A stretch of 64,000 nt of DNA from contig JAMPED010000001.1 in assembly GCA_023665325.1 (NCBI GenBank), positions 42,595-106,594 of the forward strand. The letters run 5' to 3'. How positions within the stretch are numbered: the stretch's first letter is position 1; the number at the start of each line of letters is the position of its first letter. Position numbers and translations under genes: made by a program. The notes beneath the pieces were generated by a model that saw only the letters and a program-made list of their open reading frames with translations, searched no databases and was not told where the DNA came from. Source of the DNA: Acetobacter sp. GTDB taxonomy: Bacteria; Pseudomonadota; Alphaproteobacteria; RF32; CAG-239. Positions 42,693 through 51,459 of the stretch are shown one piece after another.

Positions 42693-42819
42693 AATATAGG
42701 GAATTATAGTTAGACATCATAATTTGTTGTTATCGCTGAGTTTATAGGGATTAGGTGTAAAAATCAATAACTTTTTACTTGCAATTTTGGTGAGAGAGAT
42801 TTATAGATAAAGAAGTTGT

Positions 42820-42896
42820 CGGAACGTAGTTCAGCCTGGTAGAGCGCTTGCATGGGGTGCAAGAAGTCGGAGGTTCGAATCCTCTCGTTCCGACCA
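42820..42896 (+). tRNA. tRNA-Pro (anticodon GGG)
   Basis: A 77-nt cloverleaf: CGGAACG pairs with CGTTCCG, the anticodon loop is ATGGGGT on the CTTGC/GCAAG stem, the T-loop reads TTCGAAT and CCA is encoded. Confidence 0.97.
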
Positions 42897-42926
42897 TTTT
42901 TATTTTAAAATAGATGAGATTTTAAA

Positions 42927-43370
42927 ATGCAGGACGAATTAAGTATGGAATTGGGTGCGAAGCTTTCACAGGCAGATGTTCATCTTGGTAAAATTATTTC
43001 GGAAACAGTTGTTAAGATTTTAATTATTGCAGTAATTATTTTTGCAGGTGTTAGAGGGCATTCTGTTGAGGCTGTTCGTAGTATTTTTGGTGTGTGTTTT
43101 TTTGCTGTTATTCTTTTGACAATGGTGGGATGGGCGCTTTTACCGTTAGTTCATTTTAAAGATTATATTGTATTTTATGAAGAGGGGATTGAATTTTGCC
43201 AAAAGAAATGGCGTTTTGATGAGTTGGGCGAAATCTCATTTTCTGAAATAAGTTCAAATGTGATGTTGTTTACGAAGATTTATATGTATACAGATGTTAA
43301 GACTTTTGATATTACTTACATTAAAAATGGGAAAAAGAATTTTAACCGAGCATATTATAAAACGATTTAA
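42927..43370 (+). CDS. hypothetical membrane protein, two helices plus C-terminal beta domain
   Basis: A 147-residue protein with hydrophobic segments at about residues 28-45 and 55-75, then YIVFYEEGIEFCQKKWRFDE and KTFDITYIKNGKKN, which looks like a small bacterial PH-like or YcxB-like domain after two helices. This is a layout guess; the family is not recognised. It starts 30 nt after tRNA-Pro and may be transcribed from its promoter. The next gene begins 17 nt later. Confidence 0.55.
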   Translation: MQDELSMELGAKLSQADVHLGKIISETVVKILIIAVIIFAGVRGHSVEAVRSIFGVCFFAVILLTMVGWALLPLVHFKDYIVFYEEGIEFCQKKWRFDELGEISFSEISSNVMLFTKIYMYTDVKTFDITYIKNGKKNFNRAYYKTI

Positions 43371-43387
43371 TTTTGAAAGGGGTAGCT

Positions 43388-43948
43388 ATGTCTAATTTAA
43401 CAATCGGTATGATTTTTTTGGTTTTATTTATTGTGATGTATATTAAAATTACAATTGATGAGAAACGAGGTGTAAATAGCGAAGAAAAAAGAAAAATATC
43501 AGAGATTGTTGCTGAAGCGTTAGATGATGGAGAGTCTTATATGGTGGCATATGGGACGAGAGAAGATTTTGCAATAAGTGGTAGTGGTGGAGCTGTTGTT
43601 ACGACAACTAACTATTGGTATTATGCGGTGGCGTTTAAGCCTGAAAGTTTGTGTCTTATTCCATTGATGTTTGAAGATGGTGAAATTAGCTATGATGAGC
43701 CACTGTTTTTTGATAATGATAATTTGGGAATGGTGAAGATAAAGAATGGCTATATGACTTTATTTGATAAAGATAAGGAAGAAATTTTTCCGTTTCGGGT
43801 TGATGAAAGCAATACTAAAGATGATAAATATCATCCAGTTAATATTCAACAACCTGAAGAAACCGCTGCTTTTTGGGCGTTTGCGAAAGAATTTATGCAC
43901 TATATTAACTCTTCCAATGGTGTGACAGAGGTTAAAAAAAAGAAATAA
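43388..43948 (+). CDS. hypothetical membrane-anchored protein
   Basis: One N-terminal hydrophobic helix (MSNLTIGMIFLVLFIVMYIK) followed by a soluble domain of about 165 residues with AISGSGGAVVTTTNYWYYAV and GYMTLFDKDKEEIFPFRVDE. Start at 43388 is chosen for AAAGGGG at the right distance. I do not recognise the family. It is probably in one unit with the preceding gene and ends before a very strong hairpin. Confidence 0.55.
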   Translation: MSNLTIGMIFLVLFIVMYIKITIDEKRGVNSEEKRKISEIVAEALDDGESYMVAYGTREDFAISGSGGAVVTTTNYWYYAVAFKPESLCLIPLMFEDGEISYDEPLFFDNDNLGMVKIKNGYMTLFDKDKEEIFPFRVDESNTKDDKYHPVNIQQPEETAAFWAFAKEFMHYINSSNGVTEVKKKK

Positions 43949-43961
43949 AATTTAGAAGTTA

Positions 43962-44003
43962 AACAATAATAGCAGACAATTAACGTTGTCTGCTATTATT
44001 GTT
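43962..44003. terminator. large perfect hairpin, terminator
   Basis: An 18-bp perfect inverted repeat (43962-43979 with 43986-44003) around TTAACG closes the 42927-43948 unit. It also overlaps the 3' end of the small minus-strand coding remnant, so it may terminate both directions. Confidence 0.8.
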
Positions 44004-44109
44004 ATTTGTTTGTGCGAATATGTCTCTCAAGAATTCGTTCGGTAACAATAATGCCTCTGTTAGTGATGTTAAATATGCTGTCGATGATAAAAGAAAATTT
44101 GTTTTTTCT
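44002..44109 (-). pseudogene. short remnant resembling EF-Tu domain 2
   Basis: The minus frame ending at a TAA at 44002 reads FSFIIDSIFNITNRGIIVTE then RILERHIRTNK, which resembles the I-x-D-V-F-x-I-x-G-R-G-x-V-V-T-G-R-I start of EF-Tu-type domain 2. It is preceded by an in-frame stop and has no start codon, so it is a fragment of about 35 residues at most. The rest of 43949-44234 shows no gene, only A/T-rich sequence before the next start. Confidence 0.3.
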
Positions 44110-44234
44110 TTATATAAAGTATAATTTTTTAGGGTAATAGTAGTTTGGGCAGAAAAATGATTCTTGAAAAATTTAGGAATTAAGGTATAGTTGCGATAAT
44201 AAATTACTATTGTATAACTTAAATTTTTGTGTTT

Positions 44235-44777
44235 ATGAATATTTTTAAAAAGTTATTGCGACTATTTTCTCAGAAAGATGAGCGTTGTGAGGAAAAATCT
44301 GAAGGTGTTGCGCGTGTGTTGTTGGAGATGCCGTATAATATTGTTCATCCGGCGGATTTGATGGAGTCGCTTTTAATGGCGATGGCGTATCAGACGAAAG
44401 AACCTGTATGTTCTTCGGTTAAGGATATTAAGCTTTTTAGCTTATATGATCGTGAAAATGGGGCGTTTCTTGGAAGTTTTTATGCTTTAGAGCGCAATGG
44501 GCTTTTTTATGGCAATATAGTTGGTAGTTCGCAAATTTTTTCTTGTACAACAAAGATGTTTCGTATGGATGAAACTGATAAGTTGTTTGCACCACTGAAA
44601 AACGTAGATGATAAAATCTTGGTTTTGATGTGTGAATATAATCGTAGAAAATCTATGTTGACTGCGGTTTGCTTAAAGAAAATGGATGAATTTATGCAAA
44701 ATGAAGAAATTCTGCATAAATTTGAAAAAGGTACGTCGTTTGATGAGGCGTATTCGTTTTATCAAAAAACGATATGA
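44235..44777 (+). CDS. hypothetical protein
   Basis: A 180-residue soluble protein starting MNIFKKLLRLFSQKDE, with PYNIVHPADLMESLLMAMAY and a helical Lys/Glu-rich end (FDEAYSFYQKTI). Not recognised. No signal peptide. The ATG at 44235 is preferred to the in-frame GTG six bases upstream; neither has a strong ribosome-binding site. Confidence 0.5.
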   Translation: MNIFKKLLRLFSQKDERCEEKSEGVARVLLEMPYNIVHPADLMESLLMAMAYQTKEPVCSSVKDIKLFSLYDRENGAFLGSFYALERNGLFYGNIVGSSQIFSCTTKMFRMDETDKLFAPLKNVDDKILVLMCEYNRRKSMLTAVCLKKMDEFMQNEEILHKFEKGTSFDEAYSFYQKTI

Positions 44778-44889
44778 GAAGACTGATTAAGGCATTCGGG
44801 AAACCGGATGCTTTTTTGTTGAAAAAATGGTTGACAATCTGAGATTTAAAAGAATATTATTTTAAAGTTAAGTTTAGAAAAGGAAAAAT

Positions 44890-45000
44890 ATGTTTAATCA
44901 AGGTCAAAATTTATTTTTGATAAGTGGTGCTGAAAAAAGCATTCGTTTGGCTTTGTGCATTTCCTTTATTTTGATTTTGTTCCAGATTATCAGCCTCTGA
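44890..45000 (+). CDS. 36-residue hydrophobic microORF (candidate leader peptide)
   Basis: ATG at 44890, preceded by AAAAGGAAAAAT, opens a 36-codon frame: MFNQGQNLFLISGAEKSIRL, then ALCISFILILFQIISL and TGA. The second half could span a membrane. The stop codon falls inside one arm of an alternative helix (44994-45003 with 45030-45039), which is why a leader-peptide role for the amidoligase gene 105 nt downstream is considered. It could equally be a small membrane protein. Confidence 0.5.
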   Translation: MFNQGQNLFLISGAEKSIRLALCISFILILFQIISL

Positions 45001-45058
45001 GTATTTTGGTCTATTGATTAAAGTGTGGGTACTCAGAGGGGAGTACAGACACACTTTA
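44994..45058 (+). promoter_or_regulatory. competing hairpins between microORF and amidoligase gene
   Basis: TAAAGTGTG (45019-45027) pairs with CACACTTTA (45050-45058), enclosing GTACTC (45029-45034) with GAGTAC (45041-45046). Alternatively CCTCTGAGTA (44994-45003, containing the microORF stop) pairs with TACTCAGAGG (45030-45039), which excludes the inner stem. No T-run follows, so this is not a simple terminator. Confidence 0.5.
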
Positions 45059-45105
45059 GTAATGTGATGTAGACGTTTAAATTTTTAGATAATCAGGAAA
45101 GAAAA

Positions 45106-46812
45106 ATGACAAATAATATAGAAAATACGGTTGAGGAAGTTAAGCAAGGGTTTAATGACTATTTTAAGATGGTTGGTGGAACTAAGTTTAGACAATTTTA
45201 TTATGATTGGCATATTGATAATATGTTAGCGCCGTTTGCAGGGTTATTGGTTCATTTTCATAAAACTTATGATGTAGATGGAGCAAAGAAGTTTGCAGAA
45301 TTTGTTGATGAAGTTGCGCAAAATGTGGCTGATTACAATAATGATAAACCCCAACTTAGTTTATTAAAAACATCTGATTATGCGGGGAATAATGAACATA
45401 GATTGACAGCGTTGTTAAATGGTGTGGAGGCGTTTGGGTTTGACTTTAGGCAGTTTGTGTATAGTTTTGCAGCTCCGGAAGACCATCAACGGGAATTTGG
45501 CGGTTGGTCTGTTAAGCCGAATATGCCATATTCTAACCAGTATGGTTTGATGGTAGGGCGTGATATTTTAGAATTTTTGAAGCAAAATTATTCTGAAATT
45601 ACAAGAAAGGAAAATGTTTATCAGAGGGCGTTGTATGCTGCAGATGTGTATCTGCGGAGAAATGTGACGAAGGGCTATCCGTATCAAGGAGAATATAATT
45701 TTACGAATCGACGGAAAAATGTGCAGGAATTACGAGATTTGCGCAATCAGATGTATCGTGAGTATCGTATCAATGCAATGGATGAGACGTTGAAAGATAT
45801 GTTTCAGGTAGAAGATAAAGGACTTCCGCCACAGAATGGATATTTACCTTGTGGATTTGAATTGGAATTTTATGTACCAGAAGAATATGGTGATTATGGA
45901 AAATTGATTGATTATTTGAAAGTTACGAATGGCTGGAAAAAAATATATTCTTCTAATAAAGATAGTTCAGTATATATGGATGAAGATTCTGCTGGCGTGA
46001 TTATGCGGGATGAGAGTCTGACACGTTATAATGGTTTAGCTGCAGTTGAATATGCTAGCTCGGTGATGAGAAATAAAAATGACGAACAGCGTTGTTTGAA
46101 AATTATGGAGGCATTTGATGAGGGGCATGTTAATGTGCATTGCTCATTACACCAGCATTTGTCAGCGGCAGGTTTTACATTAGATACGTATAAGCGTTTG
46201 GTTAAACGGATGATGCAGCACGAATCGGAAATTGTGAGTGCATTTGCAGCGCCTGAACGACGAGATAATAAGCTTTTGTATGCTACTTATATCAGTAGAA
46301 ACTTAAGTAATAATAGTGAGAGAGATTATCCTTTTCTTTGTGTGATGGTGGATTTATGCGCAGACAAAAAGCAGCTTGAGGAGATGTCTGCTTTTGGGCA
46401 TAAATATAAGACATTAAATATTTTACCAGATAAAACGGTTGAGATGCGTTTTATGAATGCGAATTTTAATAAGAGATTTGTGGAGGCTTTTTTACAGTTT
46501 AATCGTGAGTTTGTTAGTTCTGCTGTGGCTAATGCTCCACAACATATTAATAGATTATTGCTTAATAAGTATAATTGGCATAATAATTGTCAATCAGATG
46601 AGAAAACTGTTCAACATAAGTTGCCGTATTATTATCAGGTGGCTTATGATACATATAGTCCTATGAAACGCGGTGTTACTAAAGAGGTTGTGGAGGGCGA
46701 ACAGACATATGCAAGATTGGTTATGCAAGCATTAAATGAAACAAAAAAATTGCAATATATCAATCCGAGTTATAACAAAAAATTGAGGGAGGTTCTGAAT
46801 CGTGGAAGGTAA
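45106..46812 (+). CDS. amidoligase-like protein (glutamine-synthetase/GCS fold)
   Basis: A 568-residue soluble protein. The first ~240 residues are helical and unassigned. From about residue 243 it follows the amidoligase_2/GCS-like pattern: LPCGFELEFYVPEE (metal-binding Glu pair), HVNVHCSLHQHLSAAGFT (His pair), and KTLNILPDKTVEMRFMNANF with the E-x-R motif. Such enzymes form amide bonds using ATP. The immediately following N-formylglutamate amidohydrolase-like gene suggests a glutamyl or peptide amide substrate; this is inference. A microORF and hairpins precede it. Confidence 0.6.
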   Translation: MTNNIENTVEEVKQGFNDYFKMVGGTKFRQFYYDWHIDNMLAPFAGLLVHFHKTYDVDGAKKFAEFVDEVAQNVADYNNDKPQLSLLKTSDYAGNNEHRLTALLNGVEAFGFDFRQFVYSFAAPEDHQREFGGWSVKPNMPYSNQYGLMVGRDILEFLKQNYSEITRKENVYQRALYAADVYLRRNVTKGYPYQGEYNFTNRRKNVQELRDLRNQMYREYRINAMDETLKDMFQVEDKGLPPQNGYLPCGFELEFYVPEEYGDYGKLIDYLKVTNGWKKIYSSNKDSSVYMDEDSAGVIMRDESLTRYNGLAAVEYASSVMRNKNDEQRCLKIMEAFDEGHVNVHCSLHQHLSAAGFTLDTYKRLVKRMMQHESEIVSAFAAPERRDNKLLYATYISRNLSNNSERDYPFLCVMVDLCADKKQLEEMSAFGHKYKTLNILPDKTVEMRFMNANFNKRFVEAFLQFNREFVSSAVANAPQHINRLLLNKYNWHNNCQSDEKTVQHKLPYYYQVAYDTYSPMKRGVTKEVVEGEQTYARLVMQALNETKKLQYINPSYNKKLREVLNRGR

Positions 46813-46813
46813 A

Positions 46814-47533
46814 ATGTTTGAGTTTATTGCGCCAACAAAAAATAGTCGGTTTATTTTGACTTGTGAGCACGCTTCAGCGGATATTCCTTGGGAGTATGAA
46901 AATCTGGGATTGTCAGAAAAGGAGCTGAATAGACATATTGCAAGGGATAAAGGAGCTGCGGAAGTTTGTCGGTTTATTGCTAAAGAATTGGGCTGTGCGT
47001 CTTTTTTAGGGAAATATTCTCGTTTATTGATTGATTTGAATAGAAGAATTGGTGAAGACGAGTTGATTTTGCAAGAAAGTGATAAAACACTTATTCCTAG
47101 TAATTTAAATATTTCTGAGGTAGAGAAAAAGAAGCGAATCGAGACGTTTTATATTCCATATTATGCGGCAATTAACGGATATATTGATGACTTGATTAAA
47201 AGAAAGGAAAAACCGATACTCTTTTCTATTCATAGCTATACACCTCAGCTTCGTGGTGGAAGTTATCGTCCGTGGCAGGCGGGAGTATTATATCATAAAC
47301 CAGCAATGTTTGCAGATTATCTTTATCAAAATTTACAAAAAACTTCTAAAAATGTGGGAGAAAATGTTCCTTATGATTTAAGGAAATATAACACTGGTGC
47401 GGCGATTATTTGCGGTGAAGAAAAAGATCTTGATTATGCTTTGATCGAAATTAGGGATGATGAATTTGATAATCTGCAAAAAGGAACTGAAGAATGGGGA
47501 CGTTTGTTGGCTGATTTAATGCTTAAATATTAG
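46814..47533 (+). CDS. N-formylglutamate amidohydrolase family protein
   Basis: The 239 residues show the FGase core: ILTCEHASADIPWEYENLGL with the catalytic-zinc Glu-His, ARDKGAAEVCRFIAKELGCA, KYSRLLIDLNRRIG, and FSIHSYTPQLRGGSYRPWQA. In histidine degradation the family hydrolyses N-formylglutamate, but no hut genes are here. The ATG at 46814 begins one base after the amidoligase stop (TAAAATG) with GGAAGG in front, so the two are tightly coupled and probably act on related substrates. A terminator follows. Confidence 0.85.
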   Translation: MFEFIAPTKNSRFILTCEHASADIPWEYENLGLSEKELNRHIARDKGAAEVCRFIAKELGCASFLGKYSRLLIDLNRRIGEDELILQESDKTLIPSNLNISEVEKKKRIETFYIPYYAAINGYIDDLIKRKEKPILFSIHSYTPQLRGGSYRPWQAGVLYHKPAMFADYLYQNLQKTSKNVGENVPYDLRKYNTGAAIICGEEKDLDYALIEIRDDEFDNLQKGTEEWGRLLADLMLKY

Positions 47534-47551
47534 ATTTTATTTTTATTTCAA

Positions 47552-47582
47552 AAAAAGCCCTGTAAACAAAACAGGGCTTTTT
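47552..47582. terminator. bidirectional terminator after the amidohydrolase gene
   Basis: AAAAAGCCCTGT pairs with ACAGGGCTTTTT around AAACAAA, serving both this gene and the convergent SIMPL-domain gene. Confidence 0.88.
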
Positions 47583-47594
47583 GAGGGGATAATT

Positions 47595-48320
47595 TTATTC
47601 TAGCCAATATTCTATGGTGGAAACGACTCGAATTGTTTTTTCTATTTGTTGAGCTTCAAAACTGTTTGCTGTTTGTTCACGAGGAAGAATGGAAAAGATA
47701 CCTTGATTTGCGCGGCGAATCTTGCCAACATTGCTGCCTGAGCTTTTGGCAAACTCAGCTGCTGCTTTTCTTGCATTTAGTGTTGCTTGTTCTAGCATTT
47801 GTGGTTTGATATCGTTTAGTTTGGTAAAGATATATGATACAGGGTCGTTGTATGAGGTATCAAAAATTATGCCTTTTGCGATAAGCGAATCGGTTTTAGG
47901 AAGGGATTTTTCAACCAATTCAACATTATTGCTTTTAACTGTAATTGTTTGAGAGAGGATAAAGCGGGAAGAATTTGCATCATTTCCACGATATGGCGTT
48001 GCCATAAGGTCGTTTGTTTCTATGCGTTCGATGTTTATTTCTGATGGTTTAAAACCTTGCTGTTGCAAAAAATTATTGATTTCGGTAGTTTGCGCTGAGA
48101 TCTGTTGTTGTGCGGGGATGAGTTCGTTACCAGTTGTTACAATTTTGAGTTTCCATATAGCTAAATCGGCTTTAACATTCATTTCTGCTAAACCTTTTAC
48201 ACTGACAGTGTTATTGTTGTTTTTAGCTTGGTAATAGTAATATCCTGGGAAGAAACCGGCGGCAGTTAATCCGAGGGCCAAGATGATTGATGAGAGAACT
48301 CTGTTATTGTCATTATGCAT
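47595..48320 (-). CDS. SIMPL-domain (DUF541/YggE-like) exported protein
   Basis: An N-terminal hydrophobic helix (VLSSIILALGLTAAGFFPGYYYY) is followed by the SIMPL region: VSVKGLAEMNVKADLAIWKL and then VRVVSTIEYWLE at the end. YggE-like proteins are periplasmic and connected to oxidative stress tolerance; the helix may be a signal anchor. Length 241. Separated from the flavodoxin operon by a terminator. Confidence 0.82.
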   Translation of the reverse strand: MHNDNNRVLSSIILALGLTAAGFFPGYYYYQAKNNNNTVSVKGLAEMNVKADLAIWKLKIVTTGNELIPAQQQISAQTTEINNFLQQQGFKPSEINIERIETNDLMATPYRGNDANSSRFILSQTITVKSNNVELVEKSLPKTDSLIAKGIIFDTSYNDPVSYIFTKLNDIKPQMLEQATLNARKAAAEFAKSSGSNVGKIRRANQGIFSILPREQTANSFEAQQIEKTIRVVSTIEYWLE

Positions 48321-48393
48321 TGTTTCTATCCTTTCTGTTATGATGATAATGTTATGTAGTTCTTTTTTTTAGGTTTGGAAGTGCAAACATAAA

Positions 48394-48421
48394 AAAAGCT
48401 CTATCTGAAGATAGAGCTTTT
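48394..48421 (-). terminator. terminator of the Fe-S/Tat/flavodoxin operon
   Basis: AAAAGCTCTATCT pairs with AGATAGAGCTTTT over two bases; the minus strand continues with T7. It lies just downstream of the flavodoxin stop. Confidence 0.88.
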
Positions 48422-48438
48422 GGAGATGTTGACAAAGA

Positions 48439-49011
48439 TTATTTGTTAAAACCTATGTCTTTTAGCCAACCGCTAATACCAAAAGTACGGCTGCTATATC
48501 CAACCCAACCATCTGAAACAACGTTGCATTCAGTACATTGAGCGGTTAGATCTTTAATGGTGTTTTGAACGCCGCCGCCACCGTGTGTGATGAATGGGAT
48601 GATTTTTTTGCCTTTGAGATTATAAGAGGCAAGGAATGAACTGACTGCTGGTGCAATTGTTCCCCACCAGTTTGGTGAGCCGATGAAAATAACATCATAT
48701 TGAGAGATATCAGCAACTTTGTCTTTTAACTCGGGGCGGAATCCATCGTTAATTTCTTTCTTAGCTTGTTCAGTTGTTGCACGGTATTCTTCAGGATACG
48801 GTTTTGTGGTTTCAATCTGAAAGAGTGTGCCTCCGGTTTTTTCTTGGATTGCTTCGGCAACTTCTTTAGTGTTGCCAGACCAAGAGTAATAAGCTATTAG
48901 GATTTTAGTGTTTTCAGGCATAGAGTTCTCCTTTTTCTCTTCTGCATAGGTAGGGTTAATAAGTACTGTGATTGCGGTTAAAATTGCTGCTAAATTCAAT
49001 AATTTTTTCAT
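48439..49011 (-). CDS. exported flavodoxin-like protein
   Basis: A signal peptide (MKKLLNLAAILTAITVLINP, cut near TYA) precedes a flavodoxin domain: ILIAYYSWSGNTKEVAEAIQ is the FMN phosphate loop (S-W-S-G-N-T), followed by DVIFIGSPNWWGTIAPAVSS and FITHGGGG. Flavodoxins are normally cytoplasmic; the export signal is plain and of the Sec type. The 190 residues match flavodoxin_4 proteins. It is the last gene of the unit with the NapH/NapG-like protein, TatA and TatC, and could be the periplasmic acceptor of its electrons. The AGGAG ribosome-binding site is present. Confidence 0.82.
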   Translation of the reverse strand: MKKLLNLAAILTAITVLINPTYAEEKKENSMPENTKILIAYYSWSGNTKEVAEAIQEKTGGTLFQIETTKPYPEEYRATTEQAKKEINDGFRPELKDKVADISQYDVIFIGSPNWWGTIAPAVSSFLASYNLKGKKIIPFITHGGGGVQNTIKDLTAQCTECNVVSDGWVGYSSRTFGISGWLKDIGFNK

Positions 49012-49071
49012 ATAATTTCTCCTTTATATGTTTCAAACAAAAGTACTATAAGTTTTAGAGGTTACTCTAAG

Positions 49072-49803
49072 TCAAGCTCTTTTTTGTGGGGGGGATAATT
49101 TTCTTGAAAAATATAATCCTAGTTCAAATAAAATATAAGTGGGGATGGTCAACATTAGCTGACTAATGATATCTGGAGGCGTAAGTATAGCAGAAACTAT
49201 TAAAATGAATGTGAAAACGTATGGCCGTTTATCTTTAACGGCTTTATATGAAACAATGTTGGCTCGGATAAGTGAATATGTAATTAGCGGAAATTGGAAC
49301 ATTAAACCAAAAATAACAGATAAATGTAAGCTTAAACTGATAATATTTGATATACCTAAAACTGCGTTTATTTCTGCAGTAGCAAAGTTTGTACCGAATC
49401 GGATAATTAGCGGAAGGATAAAAAATAGACAGAATGTAGCTCCAATGATGAATAGAGTGCTAGATGTTAGGACGATAGATTTTATGAAATGGCGTTCGTT
49501 ATCATAAAGGGCAGGAAGGATAAAATTCCATAGTTGTTTGGCGATGTATGGAAAACATATTAAAATATCTAAGATAATGGCGGTTTTTATTTGCAAAATA
49601 AAAATTTCCATCGGGGAGAAAAAGTTTAAGGTTATTGGTAGATTGTTGATAAGGTGTTTGGTTAGAATATCTAATAGTGTTGGGGAGAAGTATAAGCAGA
49701 TAGGGAGAATAATACCGATAGCAATAAAACACCGGATAAGAGTGTTACGCAATTCCTCCAGATGAGTGATTAGATTGGGTGTATTTTCTTCTGTTTCTGT
49801 CAT
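49072..49803 (-). CDS. tatC: Sec-independent protein translocase TatC
   Basis: TatC is the receptor for twin-arginine signal peptides. The 243 residues have six membrane helices, the N-terminal LITHLEELRNTLIRCF, FSPMEIFILQIKTA, and PYIAKQLWNFILPALYDNER, with the conserved Phe, Leu and Glu. Near the end TPPDIISQLMLTIPTYILFE is typical. It overlaps tatA by one base. No tatB follows; alphaproteobacteria usually have tatABC. Confidence 0.95.
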   Translation of the reverse strand: MTETEENTPNLITHLEELRNTLIRCFIAIGIILPICLYFSPTLLDILTKHLINNLPITLNFFSPMEIFILQIKTAIILDILICFPYIAKQLWNFILPALYDNERHFIKSIVLTSSTLFIIGATFCLFFILPLIIRFGTNFATAEINAVLGISNIISLSLHLSVIFGLMFQFPLITYSLIRANIVSYKAVKDKRPYVFTFILIVSAILTPPDIISQLMLTIPTYILFELGLYFSRKLSPPQKRA

Positions 49804-50012
49804 TACTTGTCTTTTTTGTGTTCTTCCTCTGTGGCTGCTTGTTCAATGGCATTTTTAAAATCTGTTGCTTCGTTTTGTAGGGATTCTTTAGCTTTTTTGT
49901 ATTCATAGGAAGCTTTTCCAAGGGCTTTTGCTAACTCAGGAATGCGTTTGCCGCCGAAAAGAACAAGGACGACAACTAAGATTAAAATAATTTCACTAAT
50001 TCCTAATGACAT
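49803..50012 (-). CDS. tatA: Sec-independent protein translocase TatA/E
   Basis: A 69-residue protein: short periplasmic start MSLGISE, one helix [14 protein letters not shown], the hinge [11 protein letters not shown] and an amphipathic helix with a charged tail. This is the TatA consensus; TatB would be longer and lack the F-G-G-K pattern. It lies between the Fe-S protein gene (12 nt) and tatC (1-nt overlap). Confidence 0.93.
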   Translation of the reverse strand: MSLGISEIILILVVVLVLFGGKRIPELAKALGKASYEYKKAKESLQNEATDFKNAIEQAATEEEHKKDK

Positions 50013-50024
50013 TTTATATTCTCC

Positions 50025-51311
50025 TTATTTTAGTAATATTTTTTGTGTTTCAGTGGGGGTGACTTTTATTGCTGATACAGGGCAAACTGCTTGGCAAGCA
50101 CCGCAGCCAATACAGATATCTGTATTGATAATTGGAAAATCACCTTGTTGTTTAGAGATTGCGGAACGAGGGCATTCTCGGACGCATAAGCCACATTGGA
50201 TACATATATCTGGGTTAAAGTTTGCGATACCGATTTGTGTTTTGCGTTTTTCTTTTAAACTTAAACGGCTAATTGCGCCAGATGGACATATATTTGAGCA
50301 TTTATTACAATTATATGAGCAGTAGTTTTTACCGAAATCAATGTGAACGGTGGGAAAGCTGTCATCTTTCTTTTTAATGATTTTCATTGGGCAGTTTTCA
50401 ACGCAGAGGTTGCAGTTTAGGCATTTATTGGCAAAGTGTTTAGCGGAGACTGCTCCAGGAGGGAGAAGAATCGTTTTAACTTTAGCTGCAATATTTGAGC
50501 TTATTTTGATTCCTGTTTTATATGCGGCTGCAAGGGTAAGCAACGCAGCTGATCCAATAAGGAAACGGCGTCGTGATGGAGAAAACAATGTTTTTTTCTT
50601 AGTTGGATGACCATAATTTAAACCGTGGTTATGGCAGAGAGTTAAGCATTTAAAACATTTGATGCATAGTTCATTGTTTACGGTTTTGTTTTTGAAATCT
50701 ATGCAGCCAGAGGGGCATTTTTGTGCACATAAACCGCAGGCAACACAGACATCTGACTGAATATATATTTTGTTGTATGCTTTGCGAGAAATCAAACCTA
50801 GTAGAGTACCGACTGGACATAAGTTTGTGCAAAACCATCGTCCCTGAATACCTGTTAAGATTGCTATAAAAATTGTAACAGCTATGCCAAATGCTACTCC
50901 ACTTAGTGTTGAACCGAAAATGGTGTATGGATCTATTAAGCGTATGATTGCAGCTGTTCCACTAAAGAGTGTGCCAAATGTGATGGCTGTAATGAAATAT
51001 TTGAGGCTTCTGTTTTTATGCTGAGGTAGTTTTTTACGATGAAATAAAATAAGACAGAGTTCTTGAAAAAGTCCTAAAGGGCAAAGTGTGGAACAATATA
51101 TTCTACCAAAAATTAGGGTAATTGCAAAAACAAATAATAGTAGAAAACCGGTAAATAATGTGAAATCAGTGAGGATTCTTTGGATGAGTGGGGCTATATT
51201 TATATCAAATAATTTTATGGGATAGAAAAATCCTAAAAATCCGGCAATGTATATAATGGCGGCTAAAAAAGCTATTAAAAATCTTAATTTTTGTATGCTC
51301 TTGTTGTTCAT
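50025..51311 (-). CDS. NapH/NapG-like fused membrane polyferredoxin with internal Tat motif
   Basis: The first ~180 residues have about five membrane helices with the two C-x-x-x-C-P motifs (YCSTLCPLG and FCTNLCPVG) of NapH. Then come two ferredoxin clusters (CVACGLCAQKCPSG, CIKCFKCLTLC), followed at about residue 248 by a twin-arginine motif SRRRFLIGSAALLTLAAA and at least three more [4Fe-4S] motifs (CLNCNLCVENCP, CIQCGLCVRECP, CIGCGACQAVCP) plus an atypical CSYNCNKCSNICP. This is the order of NapH joined to NapG. It would move electrons from quinol to a periplasmic acceptor. tatA and tatC follow directly. Confidence 0.8.
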   Translation of the reverse strand: MNNKSIQKLRFLIAFLAAIIYIAGFLGFFYPIKLFDINIAPLIQRILTDFTLFTGFLLLFVFAITLIFGRIYCSTLCPLGLFQELCLILFHRKKLPQHKNRSLKYFITAITFGTLFSGTAAIIRLIDPYTIFGSTLSGVAFGIAVTIFIAILTGIQGRWFCTNLCPVGTLLGLISRKAYNKIYIQSDVCVACGLCAQKCPSGCIDFKNKTVNNELCIKCFKCLTLCHNHGLNYGHPTKKKTLFSPSRRRFLIGSAALLTLAAAYKTGIKISSNIAAKVKTILLPPGAVSAKHFANKCLNCNLCVENCPMKIIKKKDDSFPTVHIDFGKNYCSYNCNKCSNICPSGAISRLSLKEKRKTQIGIANFNPDICIQCGLCVRECPRSAISKQQGDFPIINTDICIGCGACQAVCPVSAIKVTPTETQKILLK

Positions 51312-51459
51312 AGGTTTTATTCCGTTAATATTTATAGAAATTGTAGAACAAGAGTTTTTATTATCAATATTTTTTAAATAATTCTAACAGACTTTCTTGG
51401 GTGTTGTTGTTAAAATTGTTTTTTTAGTGTTGGAGCTAACTTTATGTTTAATCTTTTGA

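Noticed and set aside
45020..45057. Rho-independent terminator before the amidoligase gene
   Set aside because: The stem is good but no T-run follows on the plus strand; treated as a regulatory hairpin instead.
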